A DNA stretch of 32,974 nucleotides from NCBI GenBank assembly GCA_031272715.1, contig JAISTH010000036.1, forward strand, positions 1 through 32,974, in the 5' to 3' direction. This stretch comes from Desulfovibrio sp. (GTDB lineage: Bacteria; Desulfobacterota; Desulfovibrionia; Desulfovibrionales; Desulfovibrionaceae). Under the pieces are notes generated by a model. The model saw only the letters and a list, made by a program, of their open reading frames with translations. It was not told where the DNA came from and ran no database searches. Position numbers and translations under genes: made by a program. This document shows positions 1 through 7,880 of this stretch, in pieces. Numbering within the stretch: the first letter of the stretch is position 1; each line of letters starts with the position of its first letter.

Positions 1-374
1 AACGGTCAAAATGACGCCTCGGTGCAAATTGCCATATTTAATTTATTTTAAGCGGAAAACCTTGCCTGTGGCGGGTCTCAGGAGGGTGTTGGGGGTGGAT
101 CCGGGCAAGTCAAGTAAAAGCATTACTTTAACCCGGAGTCCGCGGGGACACTCGGCGCCCGTTCTTACAAAAACTCTAGACTCGGTCTCGCAAACCGACA
201 GCCCCCGTGGAATCTCCAAAAGGCGTAGCCATTCTTTAGAAAGATGCTGAAGATGTACAAGCAAAACGACCGCGGGGAAGTAGGCCGCAAATCCTCCCTG
301 CAAGCCGACTATCCGGCAAAAGGCACCCCATGGACATCACCCTCGAGCCCCTAAAAAGTTTTTTTTGGGACTTG
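1..374. other. gene-poor left edge, possible decayed insertion-element end
   Basis: No convincing gene is visible. Short overlapping frames on both strands have no family resemblance or ribosome binding site. Around 222-262 the sequence has the arrangement of an IS1341-type tnpB right end: a TAG in a CTTTAG context inside a weak hairpin, followed by a GATGT-like end. The frame leading into that TAG is interrupted by stops at 129 and 177, so any tnpB would be a relic. A short AT-rich inverted repeat (AAGTAA at 112-117, TTACTT at 123-128) is also present. Confidence 0.3.
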
Positions 375-404
375 TTGACAGGACTTTTTGGGCGGTGTTA
401 TCCT
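375..404 (+). promoter_or_regulatory. sigma-70-type promoter for the 455-838 gene
   Basis: A perfect -35 TTGACA (375-380) is separated by 18 bp from TATCCT (399-404). The predicted transcription start is near 411, giving a leader of about 44 nt before the ATG at 455. An AT-rich stretch with a run of eight T lies just upstream, as in an UP element. Confidence 0.65.
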
Positions 405-454
405 CCGGCCCAACAAATCCTTTGGGCGTAAATGCTCTCATGCGGAGGACAGTA

Positions 455-838
455 ATGAGCGCACCTATGGAACCCGTGTGCATCAAGCACGACAACGGCA
501 GGGACATCGCCTTCACGGGGCGGCTCTTCTCCGAGTGCTCCTGGTTCGACGAGGACACCGGGACCCTGACCCGGCAGAAGCTGTACGTGACCGCGGACAA
601 CGACCACGTCTACCATATCGTGCGCTCGTCGGGGAAAGAGACCTCCCGGCACGCGTACCGCCTCGCGATCCACGAGGACAACTGCGTCATCTTCAACGGC
701 CGGTCGGAGGTCACGCTCCAGTTCGACCAGCTCATGCTGTCCGTGCGCAAGCTCTGCGGCATGGACGTCGAGGGTGCCGTCACCTCCGCCGAGATGGACG
801 ACATCGTCGAGCCCATACGTGCAGCGGCCAACAGCTAG
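455..838 (+). CDS. hypothetical protein, 127 aa
   Basis: I do not recognise the family. The product is a soluble, acidic 127-residue protein with alternating polar/hydrophobic segments typical of a beta-rich fold (LYVTADNDHVYHIV, VIFNGRSEVTLQF) and a helical C-terminus. The three cysteines visible near its N-terminus and in the later KLCGMD segment are not arranged as a metal site. The start at 455 is chosen because GCGGAGG lies 6 nt upstream; an in-frame ATG at 440 and one at 365 lack such a site. It has its own promoter (375-404) and a terminator-like hairpin (880-912), so it appears to be monocistronic. Base composition and codon use match the GC-rich core genome. Confidence 0.75.
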   Translation: MSAPMEPVCIKHDNGRDIAFTGRLFSECSWFDEDTGTLTRQKLYVTADNDHVYHIVRSSGKETSRHAYRLAIHEDNCVIFNGRSEVTLQFDQLMLSVRKLCGMDVEGAVTSAEMDDIVEPIRAAANS

Positions 839-879
839 GCATCGGCGTTTCCTCCGCGGTTGCGACTGTCCCCCGCATC

Positions 880-912
880 GCCTCCGGACACATGGTCCGG
901 AGGCCGGGTTTT
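880..912 (+). terminator. rho-independent terminator candidate
   Basis: A perfect 10-bp stem (GCCTCCGGAC at 880-889, GTCCGGAGGC at 895-904) with a 5-nt loop is followed by CGGG and a short TTTT. It lies 42 nt after the stop of the 455-838 gene. The T tract is short, so termination may be weak. Confidence 0.55.
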
Positions 913-1456
913 CCGGGACAGCGGGACCGGATGGCGGCCACGCCGCAGGGGGCGACCCCGGACTTGGGCTTGGCATGGTCGCCCGGACGCAGGGATGGTT
1001 CGCAGGAAGACATGTGCAGGGCCGGAAACGGCCGTGCGGACGATGACCCACAACAAATGCGCAGGTGCGGAAACGACCTTGCGCCAAACGGCCAGACCAC
1101 AGGGATACGCCGGCGGCCCGCCGGATTCTCCCGATGCATGCATCCCCCGGCATCAGGGCACATCTGCGGCCCTAGCCGCAATCCCCTCTCCCAATCCCCG
1201 CCCAGGCCAGATTTCCCGAAGGAGTCCCTGAAGAGGGACATCCACGTCCCGCCTCCGTCCATGGCCGGCAACGGCACGTTCCGCGATGGCCGAGCCTTGC
1301 CGCGGCGGCCTCGCGGCCGACGTCGGCGCCGAACCAAGGCCTGTCTAGAGGCTCGTCCACGCCCGCTTTCCGCGACCCGGGGGTTTCGCGAAGACGCCCG
1401 CCATGAGGGCCCGTCACGGTTCCTTGGCCGCCGTCGGGCCGCGAACCCGATGCACG
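913..1456. other. intergenic, no gene seen
   Basis: Several frames are open only because the sequence is GC-rich. None has a family resemblance, a plausible ribosome binding site or consistent codon use. This stretch separates the convergent genes 455-838 and 1457-2353. No clear terminator for the minus-strand gene was found. Confidence 0.5.
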
Positions 1457-2353
1457 TCAACCTTCCGCCGCCACCTCTTTCTGCATGGAAGGAGGCCCGT
1501 CAAGGAACCGGTTGGTCAACCACGTCAACGCCAGGATGTACACGGCGGCCCCCATGCTGATGACCGCATCCCAAGGCGGTTGCGCAGAGAGGGAGAGCCG
1601 CATGAGCAGGGTGCCGATGACGAAGCCGGAGTTGCGGAACACGGCGTTGAAGGAGGGCATGTACCGCTGGGAGATGAGCACCAGGGCGATGTCGGCGAAG
1701 ATCAGCACCGTGTAGATGGTCTCGAAGAAATTCTGCCCGTCCCCCGTGCGCAGGAACAGGAACGTGTCCCTCCCCGCCAGCCCGAAGAAGACCACGAACA
1801 GGACCAGCGCCAGTATCTTCTTGCTCATGACGTAGCGCATGCGCATCTCGGGGCTCTGGATGAACTGCCTGGGCTTGAAGAGCTTGGTGTAGATGCACAG
1901 GCACCCGAAGACGAACAGGGCTCCGAACCCAGACATCGCGATGTTGGCCACGGTCTGCAGGCTGTCCGCCACGCTGACCGGCTCCGGCAGCGTCCCGAGT
2001 TCCTTGAAGGCGTTGCGCAGCAGGATCAGGGCCAGTATCTCGAACTGCTTGCCCACGCTTCTGGCGATGGAACTGGAGATGGTCAGGATGAGGGACATGA
2101 CCTCCATCCCCAGGATGAGGGTGAAGGCGAGATGGATGGCCTGGAAGTGGCTCGCGGGCGTGCGCATGACCACCCACGGCGGCAGCAGGCCCTCCCGGCC
2201 GGCCTCTATCCCCAGCAGTGCGATCACGTAGATCCAGAAGATGATCAGCGCCGTCCTCCGCTGCACGGTCGGACGCTCCCACACGTGGTGGATGAAGTCC
2301 TGCGCGTCGGTCAGCCATTGCAGCTTGTGTATCCACATCTTCCCGGACCACAT
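1457..2353 (-). CDS. multi-pass integral membrane protein of unknown function, 298 aa
   Basis: I do not recognise a named family. With the start at 2353 (GGGAGG about 9 nt upstream) the protein has a short basic, aromatic N-terminus (MWSGKMWIHK) followed by about seven hydrophobic segments. These include FWIYVIALLGIEAG, LAFTLILGMEVMSLIL, FGALFVFGCLCIY, ILALVLFVVFFGLAG, YTVLIFADIALVLIS and GAAVYILALTWL. The loops carry many charged residues (SPEMRMRYVMSKK). A longer frame reaches 2446, but the added residues are arginine-rich and lack a ribosome binding site. The gene is divergent from the dehydrogenase at 2849 and appears to stand alone. It lies in the inner membrane; substrate and role cannot be told from the sequence. 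Confidence 0.75.
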   Translation of the reverse strand: MWSGKMWIHKLQWLTDAQDFIHHVWERPTVQRRTALIIFWIYVIALLGIEAGREGLLPPWVVMRTPASHFQAIHLAFTLILGMEVMSLILTISSSIARSVGKQFEILALILLRNAFKELGTLPEPVSVADSLQTVANIAMSGFGALFVFGCLCIYTKLFKPRQFIQSPEMRMRYVMSKKILALVLFVVFFGLAGRDTFLFLRTGDGQNFFETIYTVLIFADIALVLISQRYMPSFNAVFRNSGFVIGTLLMRLSLSAQPPWDAVISMGAAVYILALTWLTNRFLDGPPSMQKEVAAEG

Positions 2354-2848
2354 CGATCCTGCCCTCCCAGGTTCCCGCTCCGACCCCATGGGAAACGCGA
2401 CGCGCCCCCTGCGGACGCGCCGGCAGACGTCCGCCCGCGGGCACACGTTGCATCATAATATAATGCCCAAGGGCGCAAGGCGCAAAATCCGGGGCGCCAT
2501 CGCGGAATGCCGGCCACCAGTCCCGCCCCGAGGGCGCGCCGCCATGGGAGATCCAAACGGCGGCAGCGAATCCGTCCCGGACGCGCCGCATCGTTCGGAG
2601 ATGTCTCGCCTTCGGGCGCACCCGATGCAAGCCCCGGGGACGCGCCGGTTCGAGCGGGCACCACGGCCATTCCGGGGAGGGACGATCAGGACGCCACGCC
2701 GACGGCCTCCCCCGAAGCGCAGGCTTGTGACGCGGCCCGCTTCCGTAGTAGAGTACGCGCCTTGCACGTCGCGGCCGATAGCCTGTCATGGGCCGCGCAC
2801 ACCGACACCCGCGCCGCCCTCCGACGCCAGGACAACCCGGAGCGCCAC
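2354..2848. other. divergent intergenic region
   Basis: This holds the control region for the membrane-protein gene (minus) and the dehydrogenase gene (plus). An AT-rich patch contains a perfect TATAAT on the plus strand (2459-2464), and its complement is also -10-like. No good -35 is found at the proper distance on either strand. The remaining 340 bp up to 2848 are open in the dehydrogenase frame but have arginine/proline/alanine-rich content without family character, so I treat them as non-coding leader. Confidence 0.4.
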
Positions 2849-5800
2849 ATGCCCCAGAAGGGTCCCCACATCTCCATTCCGCCAGACTACGTGGTCAACC
2901 GCATCCTGCGCGTCAACATAGACGACTTCTCGAAGTGGCCCGAATCCGTGAAGACGCTGGCCATCGGCATCGCCGAGGAACTCTTCCTCGTCGCCTACAA
3001 CCCCTTCATCGACGCCGCCATCGTCCGCGAGTCCGTCCGCGAGCGCTTCGAGCGCGAATGCGTCTCCCTGGCCCACTATTACGCCACGGCCATCGGCGAG
3101 GGACTCACCATGTTCTGGTCGGCCCACGAGGCGGAGACCGCCTTCCGGGCCAATCTCATCGAACGCCTCCGGGACGTGCTGCCCGAGGAATGCGTGCTCT
3201 CCCATCCCTCGGCCCTGGTGGGCACCGCCACGGACGCCACCGACCTGCGCATGGAACTGCCGCTGCTGGTCGTCGAGCCCGAGGACACCCGGCAGATCTC
3301 CGACCTGATCAAGCTGGCCAACGAACTGAAGTTCGCCCTCATCCCCCGGGGCGGCGGCACGGGCATGACCGGCGGGGCCGTTCCCGCCCGCAAGCGCTCC
3401 GTCGTCGTCAGCATGACCCGCCTGACCCACATCGGCCCCGTGGATCTGGATGCCATGACGGTCACGTGCCAGGCCGGCGCCGTGACCCAGGACGTGATCA
3501 ACGCCGTGGCGGCCGCCGGCGCCCTCTTCTCCGTCGATCCCGCATCCAAGCAGGGGTCCAGCATCGGCGGCAACGTCTCCGAGAACGCGGGCGGCCCCAG
3601 CGCCTTCGAATACGGCACGACCCTGGACAATCTGCTCTGGTGGCAGATGGTCACCCCCACCGGCGAGATCGTCACCGTGGAGCGGGAGGGGCACCCGCGC
3701 CACAAGATCCTGCCCGAGGAGACCGCCGTCTTCCTGGTGAAGGACGTGAGCGGCGGCGTGCGCAACGTGGTCCGCCTCACGGGCGACGAGATACGCCTTC
3801 CCGGCCTCGGGAAGGACGTCACCAACAAGGCCCTGGGAGGCCTGCCCGGCATCCAGAAGGAAGGGGTCGACGGCATCGTCACCGAGGCCTGCTTCGTCAT
3901 CCACCCGAGACCCCAGCACACCCGCGTCATGGCCCTGGAGTTCTTCGGCCGGTCCATGCACGCCGCGGCCGTGATCGTCCGGGAACTTGTGGCCCTGCGC
4001 AACCGCATCCGGACCCAGGGCGACTACGCCCATCTCTCGGCCCTGGAGGAATTCAACGCCAAGTACGTCCAGGCCATAGACTACAAGCGCAAGTCCGAGA
4101 AGTACGAGGGTTCCCCCATCTCGGTGATCATCCTCCAGGTGGACGGCGACGATCCCTACCTGCTGGACAAGTGCGTCGGCGACATCGTGTCCCTGGTGGA
4201 AGGGCAGCAGGACGTGGACATCATCGTCGCCGCCGACGAGAAGGAGGCGGAGCGGTTCTGGGAGGACCGGCACAGGCTGTCCATCATCGCCAAGCGCACC
4301 TCCGGCTTCAAGCTCAACGAGGACGTGGTCATCCCCACCGACCGCATCCCGGACTTCGCCCTCTTCCTGGAGCAGCTCAACCTCGAGTGCACGGCCTCGG
4401 CCTTCCGCAAGGCCCTGCAGGCGGCGGGCATGCTCCCCGGCTTCCCCATGGAGGACAAGGACTTCAACAAGGAGTTCTCCTTCGCCTCCAAGGCGGCCTC
4501 GGGAGGGATCGCCAGCCAGGACGTCTCGGACAGCGAACTCCTCGCAAGGGCCGAGGCCTTCCTCGCCGCGCTCGCCGAACGCCTCCCCCACCTGCAGGGG
4601 AAGATCGCCGCCATCGCCGAGTACATGAACGCCAGCCGCATCGTCGTGGCCAGCCACATGCACGCCGGGGACGGCAACTGCCACGTGAACATCCCCGTGA
4701 ACTCCAACGATGCCGCCATGCTGGCCGCCGCCGACGCGGCCGCCGCCCGGGTCATGGCCAAGTGCCAGGAGATGGGCGGAGAGGTCTCCGGGGAGCATGG
4801 CATCGGCATCACCAAGATCGCCTTCCTCAACAAGGAGAAGATGGAGGCGCTGCGCACCTTCAAGGAACTGGTGGATCCCAGGGACATCATGAATCCCGCC
4901 AAGCTCACCAGCCCCGAACTGCCCGTGCGCCCCTTCACCTTCTCCTTCAACAGGCTCATCGGCGACATCAAGGAGAGCGGCCTCCCCGGCAAGGACAAGC
5001 TCATCGGCCTGCTGACCGCCGTCCAGACCTGCACCCGCTGCGGGAAGTGCAAGCAGGTCTGCCCCATGAACTATCCCGAGCGCTCCCTGCACTACTACCC
5101 CCGCAACAAGAACATGGTGCTGGGGATGCTGCTGGAAGCGGTCTACTACTCCCAGGTCAACCGGGGGGACATCGACGACAGCCTGCTGGACTACCTCCGG
5201 GACCAGGAGGAGCATTGCACGGCCTGCGGCCGCTGCATGGCGAACTGCCCCATCGGCATCCCCTCGGCCAACGTCGCCCTCACGATGCGCGCCCTCCTGG
5301 AGCACGAGGGCGCCGGGGGACACCCCCTCAAGACGAGGGTGCTCTCCTGGATCAACCGGGACATCGCGGATCGCGCCCCCAGGGCCGCCAAGATGGCATC
5401 GCTCGGCCAGAAGATGCAGAACAGGTTCCTGGGCTTCGTCCCGGAAGTCTGGAGGAGGCGGATGCAGAATCCGCTCTTCGCCCAGCGCGGCCCCAAGGTG
5501 GGCTACACGAATCTCTACGAGTCCCTCCGGCTAAGCAAAGGCAACGTCTTCGCCCCGAGGGAACCCTCCTCCGGCATGGAATGCGTCCTGTACTTCCCTG
5601 GATGCGGCGGCGCACTCTTCTACGATCGCATCGGGCTTTCCTCGACGATGCTCCTGCTCAGGGCGGGGTTCGCGGTGGCGCTGCCCCCGCGGCACCTGTG
5701 CTGCGGCTACCCCTTGCTTGCCGCGGGGATGAACACGCCCTACGAGGACAATCTGGCCTTCACGCGCCAGTATCTCGCGGCCATGCTGCACAACCTGGCC

Positions 5801-6430
5801 AAGCAGGGCTTCGTCTGCCGACATCTGGTGACGGCCTGCGGCACGTGCCGGGACAGCCTCGAGCGCATGGGGCTGACGGAGCAGTTCCCGGAGCTCGTCC
5901 AGCGGGACGTGGTGCAGCTCTTCCTTGCGCGCATGGAAGGGGATGCCCTGCGCCGTCCCGGCAACGAGGGACTCCGTCCCGTCTACCATGCGGCGTGCCA
6001 CTGCGAATGGGCCGGCGTCCATCCCATAAAGGGGCAGCGACAGATCCCCCGGGACCTGTCCCAGGCCACCGGGGCCGACCTCTCCCTCAGCGAGGGCTGC
6101 TGCGGCGAGTCCGGCATGAGCGCCATGACGTCCCCGGCCATCTTCAACCTGCTGCGCCAGCGCAAGATCGAGCGGCTCAAGGGGGAACTCCCCGAGACGC
6201 AGGATGCGCCGGTGCTGGTGGGGTGCCCGTCCTGCAAGATCGGCATCGGGCGGTGCCTCATCGCCCTGCGGGACAGGCGTCCCGTGCTCCACACGGCCGA
6301 ATGGCTGGCGGGGCTGCTGGACGGGGAGGATCGGCGGCAGACGTTCCGGAAGCGCGCCAACGAGACGAAGGGGGACGTGCGGGTCATCCACGCGCCGGAC
6401 AGGGCGGAGGCGGCGTCGGGCGCGGAGTGA
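2849..6430 (+). CDS. FAD/iron-sulfur D-lactate (2-hydroxyacid) dehydrogenase, Dld-II type
   Basis: 1193 residues in one chain that fuses the parts normally split among GlcD/GlcE/GlcF or LldEFG-like subunits. Seen in order: a unique N-terminal ~120 residues; a PCMH-type FAD-binding domain with IPRGGGTGMTGG near residue 165; a FAD-oxidase C-terminal region ending in ASHMHAGDGNCHVN near 603 (substrate/metal histidines); two 4Fe-4S motifs, CTRCGKCKQVCP near 727 and CTACGRCMANCP near 790; then two cysteine-rich CCG domains (FPGCGG...LCCGYP...ACGTC and AACHC...GCCGESG...GCPSC). The family oxidises D-lactate or a related 2-hydroxyacid to the ketoacid at the cytoplasmic face and passes electrons to quinone or another carrier. 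Such fused enzymes are known in Desulfovibrio. The start at 2849 follows GGAG with 6-nt spacing. The exact substrate is inferred. Confidence 0.88.
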   Translation: MPQKGPHISIPPDYVVNRILRVNIDDFSKWPESVKTLAIGIAEELFLVAYNPFIDAAIVRESVRERFERECVSLAHYYATAIGEGLTMFWSAHEAETAFRANLIERLRDVLPEECVLSHPSALVGTATDATDLRMELPLLVVEPEDTRQISDLIKLANELKFALIPRGGGTGMTGGAVPARKRSVVVSMTRLTHIGPVDLDAMTVTCQAGAVTQDVINAVAAAGALFSVDPASKQGSSIGGNVSENAGGPSAFEYGTTLDNLLWWQMVTPTGEIVTVEREGHPRHKILPEETAVFLVKDVSGGVRNVVRLTGDEIRLPGLGKDVTNKALGGLPGIQKEGVDGIVTEACFVIHPRPQHTRVMALEFFGRSMHAAAVIVRELVALRNRIRTQGDYAHLSALEEFNAKYVQAIDYKRKSEKYEGSPISVIILQVDGDDPYLLDKCVGDIVSLVEGQQDVDIIVAADEKEAERFWEDRHRLSIIAKRTSGFKLNEDVVIPTDRIPDFALFLEQLNLECTASAFRKALQAAGMLPGFPMEDKDFNKEFSFASKAASGGIASQDVSDSELLARAEAFLAALAERLPHLQGKIAAIAEYMNASRIVVASHMHAGDGNCHVNIPVNSNDAAMLAAADAAAARVMAKCQEMGGEVSGEHGIGITKIAFLNKEKMEALRTFKELVDPRDIMNPAKLTSPELPVRPFTFSFNRLIGDIKESGLPGKDKLIGLLTAVQTCTRCGKCKQVCPMNYPERSLHYYPRNKNMVLGMLLEAVYYSQVNRGDIDDSLLDYLRDQEEHCTACGRCMANCPIGIPSANVALTMRALLEHEGAGGHPLKTRVLSWINRDIADRAPRAAKMASLGQKMQNRFLGFVPEVWRRRMQNPLFAQRGPKVGYTNLYESLRLSKGNVFAPREPSSGMECVLYFPGCGGALFYDRIGLSSTMLLLRAGFAVALPPRHLCCGYPLLAAGMNTPYEDNLAFTRQYLAAMLHNLAKQGFVCRHLVTACGTCRDSLERMGLTEQFPELVQRDVVQLFLARMEGDALRRPGNEGLRPVYHAACHCEWAGVHPIKGQRQIPRDLSQATGADLSLSEGCCGESGMSAMTSPAIFNLLRQRKIERLKGELPETQDAPVLVGCPSCKIGIGRCLIALRDRRPVLHTAEWLAGLLDGEDRRQTFRKRANETKGDVRVIHAPDRAEAASGAE

Positions 6431-6464
6431 GGCGGAATCCGCCCCACCAGTGCGCAATCCTTGT

Positions 6465-6500
6465 GCGTCCGGGACGTGGCCACAATGGCCTCCCGGACGC
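6465..6500 (+). terminator. strong hairpin downstream of the dehydrogenase gene
   Basis: GCGTCCGGGA (6465-6474) pairs perfectly with TCCCGGACGC (6491-6500). A further GGCC/GGCC stem inside closes an ACAAT loop, with a 3-nt bulge on one side. It starts 35 nt after the stop codon. No T tract follows, so it could be a rho-independent terminator of poor quality or a 3'-end stabilising hairpin. Confidence 0.4.
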
Positions 6501-6692
6501 GCAGCCATTCCTGACGCCACAGGCACGCACCTCGTCCCGCGGCCTCCGGCGCTGCGCCCATGTCCTGGGGCGATTCCCCTCGTCCTGAATCCGCCCCATA
6601 CCATCATCCAGACGCGGTCGGCCACCGCGGACAGCGCCCTTCCCGCCCATGATGCCGGGCGACTCCCGCTTGCAGGATGGCACCGGCAGAAA

Positions 6693-6741
6693 TGTCACAT
6701 ATAGCTGACATCTCCCTGCGAACAGTCACCCAAATGTGACA
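6693..6741 (+). repeat. left terminal inverted repeat of the IS21-like element
   Basis: It contains TGTCAC (6693-6698), TGACA (6706-6710), TCAC (6726-6729) and TGTGACA (6735-6741). The spacing is the same as in the right end. Confidence 0.6.
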
Positions 6742-6977
6742 CGGAAACCGATGCCAGTGTCATGGCCGCCAAGCGGCAGGAGGAGAGCAGGCTCCGCCGG
6801 ACTCGGCATGCACGACGTGGGCCGCAGGATCCAACTCCGGGATGACGGCCATCCACCCCGGCCTGGTGACGAACCGCCCATGGATCATCTCCTCCCGGCC
6901 CCTGGCGACATTGCCCCTCGCATCATTTACCGGGCGGGCATGTCCGGTGCGAAAACGGGGTTGAACAAACGTGTTCA

Positions 6978-7026
6978 TGTCAGATAAAAGTAACCCAACA
7001 GCACGAAACGTCATGCAAAAGTGACA
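6978..7026 (-). repeat. right terminal inverted repeat of the IS21-like element
   Basis: Read on the minus strand it starts TGTCAC (7026-7021), then has TGAC, TTAC and a closing TGACA (6982-6978), collinear with the left end over 49 nt. Confidence 0.6.
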
Positions 7027-7511
7027 CCAGCCTTGCCCCCCGAAAGGCGAGGTTCACCGACATCCCGGGTTGACGCCAGGATGGCCAAGGAGACGAACGC
7101 ATCCGCCGAGGGCGAGGCGAACCGGGACCCACGCCCCCCCCGGGCCGTGGGGGATGCCGCCTTGCCAATGTCCCCCGGAAAATCCGAAGACGGTTTTGCG
7201 GGTGGAGGGCAACATCCGGAGGATCCTGCGCTGGACAGGGCGGCAAAAGTTTGATATATATGACCTGACGCTGCGAAAAGTCCCACCAAGGCAACATTTG
7301 CCTTGAGCCCCAGTGCCCAGGCCGGCGGCCCCAAGCATCTTCGGGACTGGCGCATCGCGGGGGCTTGGGCACGAGCACTCCCGCCAGAGGCGAACTGGAA
7401 CTCGGCAGGACTCGGCCCCCGGCGACCTCGCAGACTCCGCCCCCAATGCCCTTTTACCATGATGTGGTTCCGATCTGGCCCATAAATTCTCTTTCATTAG
7501 GATGTACGATA
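7027..7511. other. intergenic between IS21-like element and hipBA, no gene seen
   Basis: GC-rich sequence without a supported gene, with a small AT-rich island around 7246-7265. The composition turns AT-rich from about 7480, just before hipB. That turn probably marks one border of the acquired hipBA segment. I could not find a convincing -35/-10 pair for hipB. Confidence 0.4.
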
Positions 7512-7880
7512 GTGGAAAATGAACAAAAACCTATCAAAGAACGCAAACGACCGTTGTTCGAGGGCATGCCTAAATTTTGCCATGATACCCTAACGCGTAT
7601 GGGCATGTACTGTTCCATTGCACGCAAACGGCGCAATATGACCCAAGAAGTTGCTGGACGGCAGGTTCAGGTCACGCGGCAGACAATTGCCAGAATGGAA
7701 GCAGGGGATCCGTCCGTTTCCATGGGTGCCTACATCACATATGCATTCGTCTTGAATGTCGCAGAAGACTTTACCTTGCTCTTCTCCCCGGAACGCGACA
7801 AGTATGGATGTTGGCTCGACCATAAAAAACAACTCCGACGACAAAAGGTCCGTCCCAAACAAACAAGGGGGCATTTATAA
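7512..7880 (+). CDS. hipB: HipB-like XRE-family antitoxin/repressor, 122 aa
   Basis: A Cro/C1-type helix-turn-helix occupies about residues 36-90 (IARKRRNMTQEVAGRQVQVTRQTIARMEAG), followed by the usual short helices. The preceding ~30 residues and the basic C-terminal tail (KKQLRRQKVRPKQ) lie outside the HTH. I start it at the GTG at 7512 because AGGA sits about 9 nt upstream; the ATG at 7502 is out of frame and the longer frame from 7365 enters GC-rich non-coding sequence. The stop codon overlaps the hipA start (TAATG), so the two are translationally coupled. HipB proteins neutralise HipA and repress their own promoter. The N-terminal residues are longer than in E. coli HipB. Confidence 0.8.
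   Translation: MENEQKPIKERKRPLFEGMPKFCHDTLTRMGMYCSIARKRRNMTQEVAGRQVQVTRQTIARMEAGDPSVSMGAYITYAFVLNVAEDFTLLFSPERDKYGCWLDHKKQLRRQKVRPKQTRGHL

Larger units (their letters stand above)
6693..7026. mobile_element. 334-bp IS21-like non-autonomous element or deletion remnant
   Basis: The two ends, 6693-6741 and the reverse complement of 6978-7026, are each 49 nt and align without a gap. By hand count 28 of 49 positions match, concentrated in blocks TGTCAC-N7-TGAC-N16-TYAC-N8-TGACA. Each end therefore holds repeated TGTCA/TGACA motifs, starting with TG and ending with CA, as in IS21-family elements with multiple terminal transposase sites. The 236-bp interior has no istA or istB frame. No target-site duplication is obvious at the outer edges. 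The IS21 label is from family knowledge; the paired ends are seen directly. Confidence 0.6.

Noticed and set aside
2459..2464. TATAAT as the dehydrogenase promoter
   Set aside because: No acceptable -35 hexamer lies 15-19 bp upstream, and it is nearly 400 bp from the start codon, so I did not list it as a promoter.
2507..2848. 114-codon N-terminal extension of the dehydrogenase
   Set aside because: The added residues are low-complexity and unlike the family, and the ATG at 2849 has its own ribosome binding site.
2786..5323. 845-codon open frame on the minus strand opposite the dehydrogenase
   Set aside because: It is a GC-driven shadow: the plus frame has clear FAD and iron-sulfur motifs, while this one is Gly/Asp/Val/His-rich with no family features.
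6742..6977. A transposase fragment inside the IS21-like element
   Set aside because: The frames there on both strands show no IstA integrase or IstB ATPase motif.
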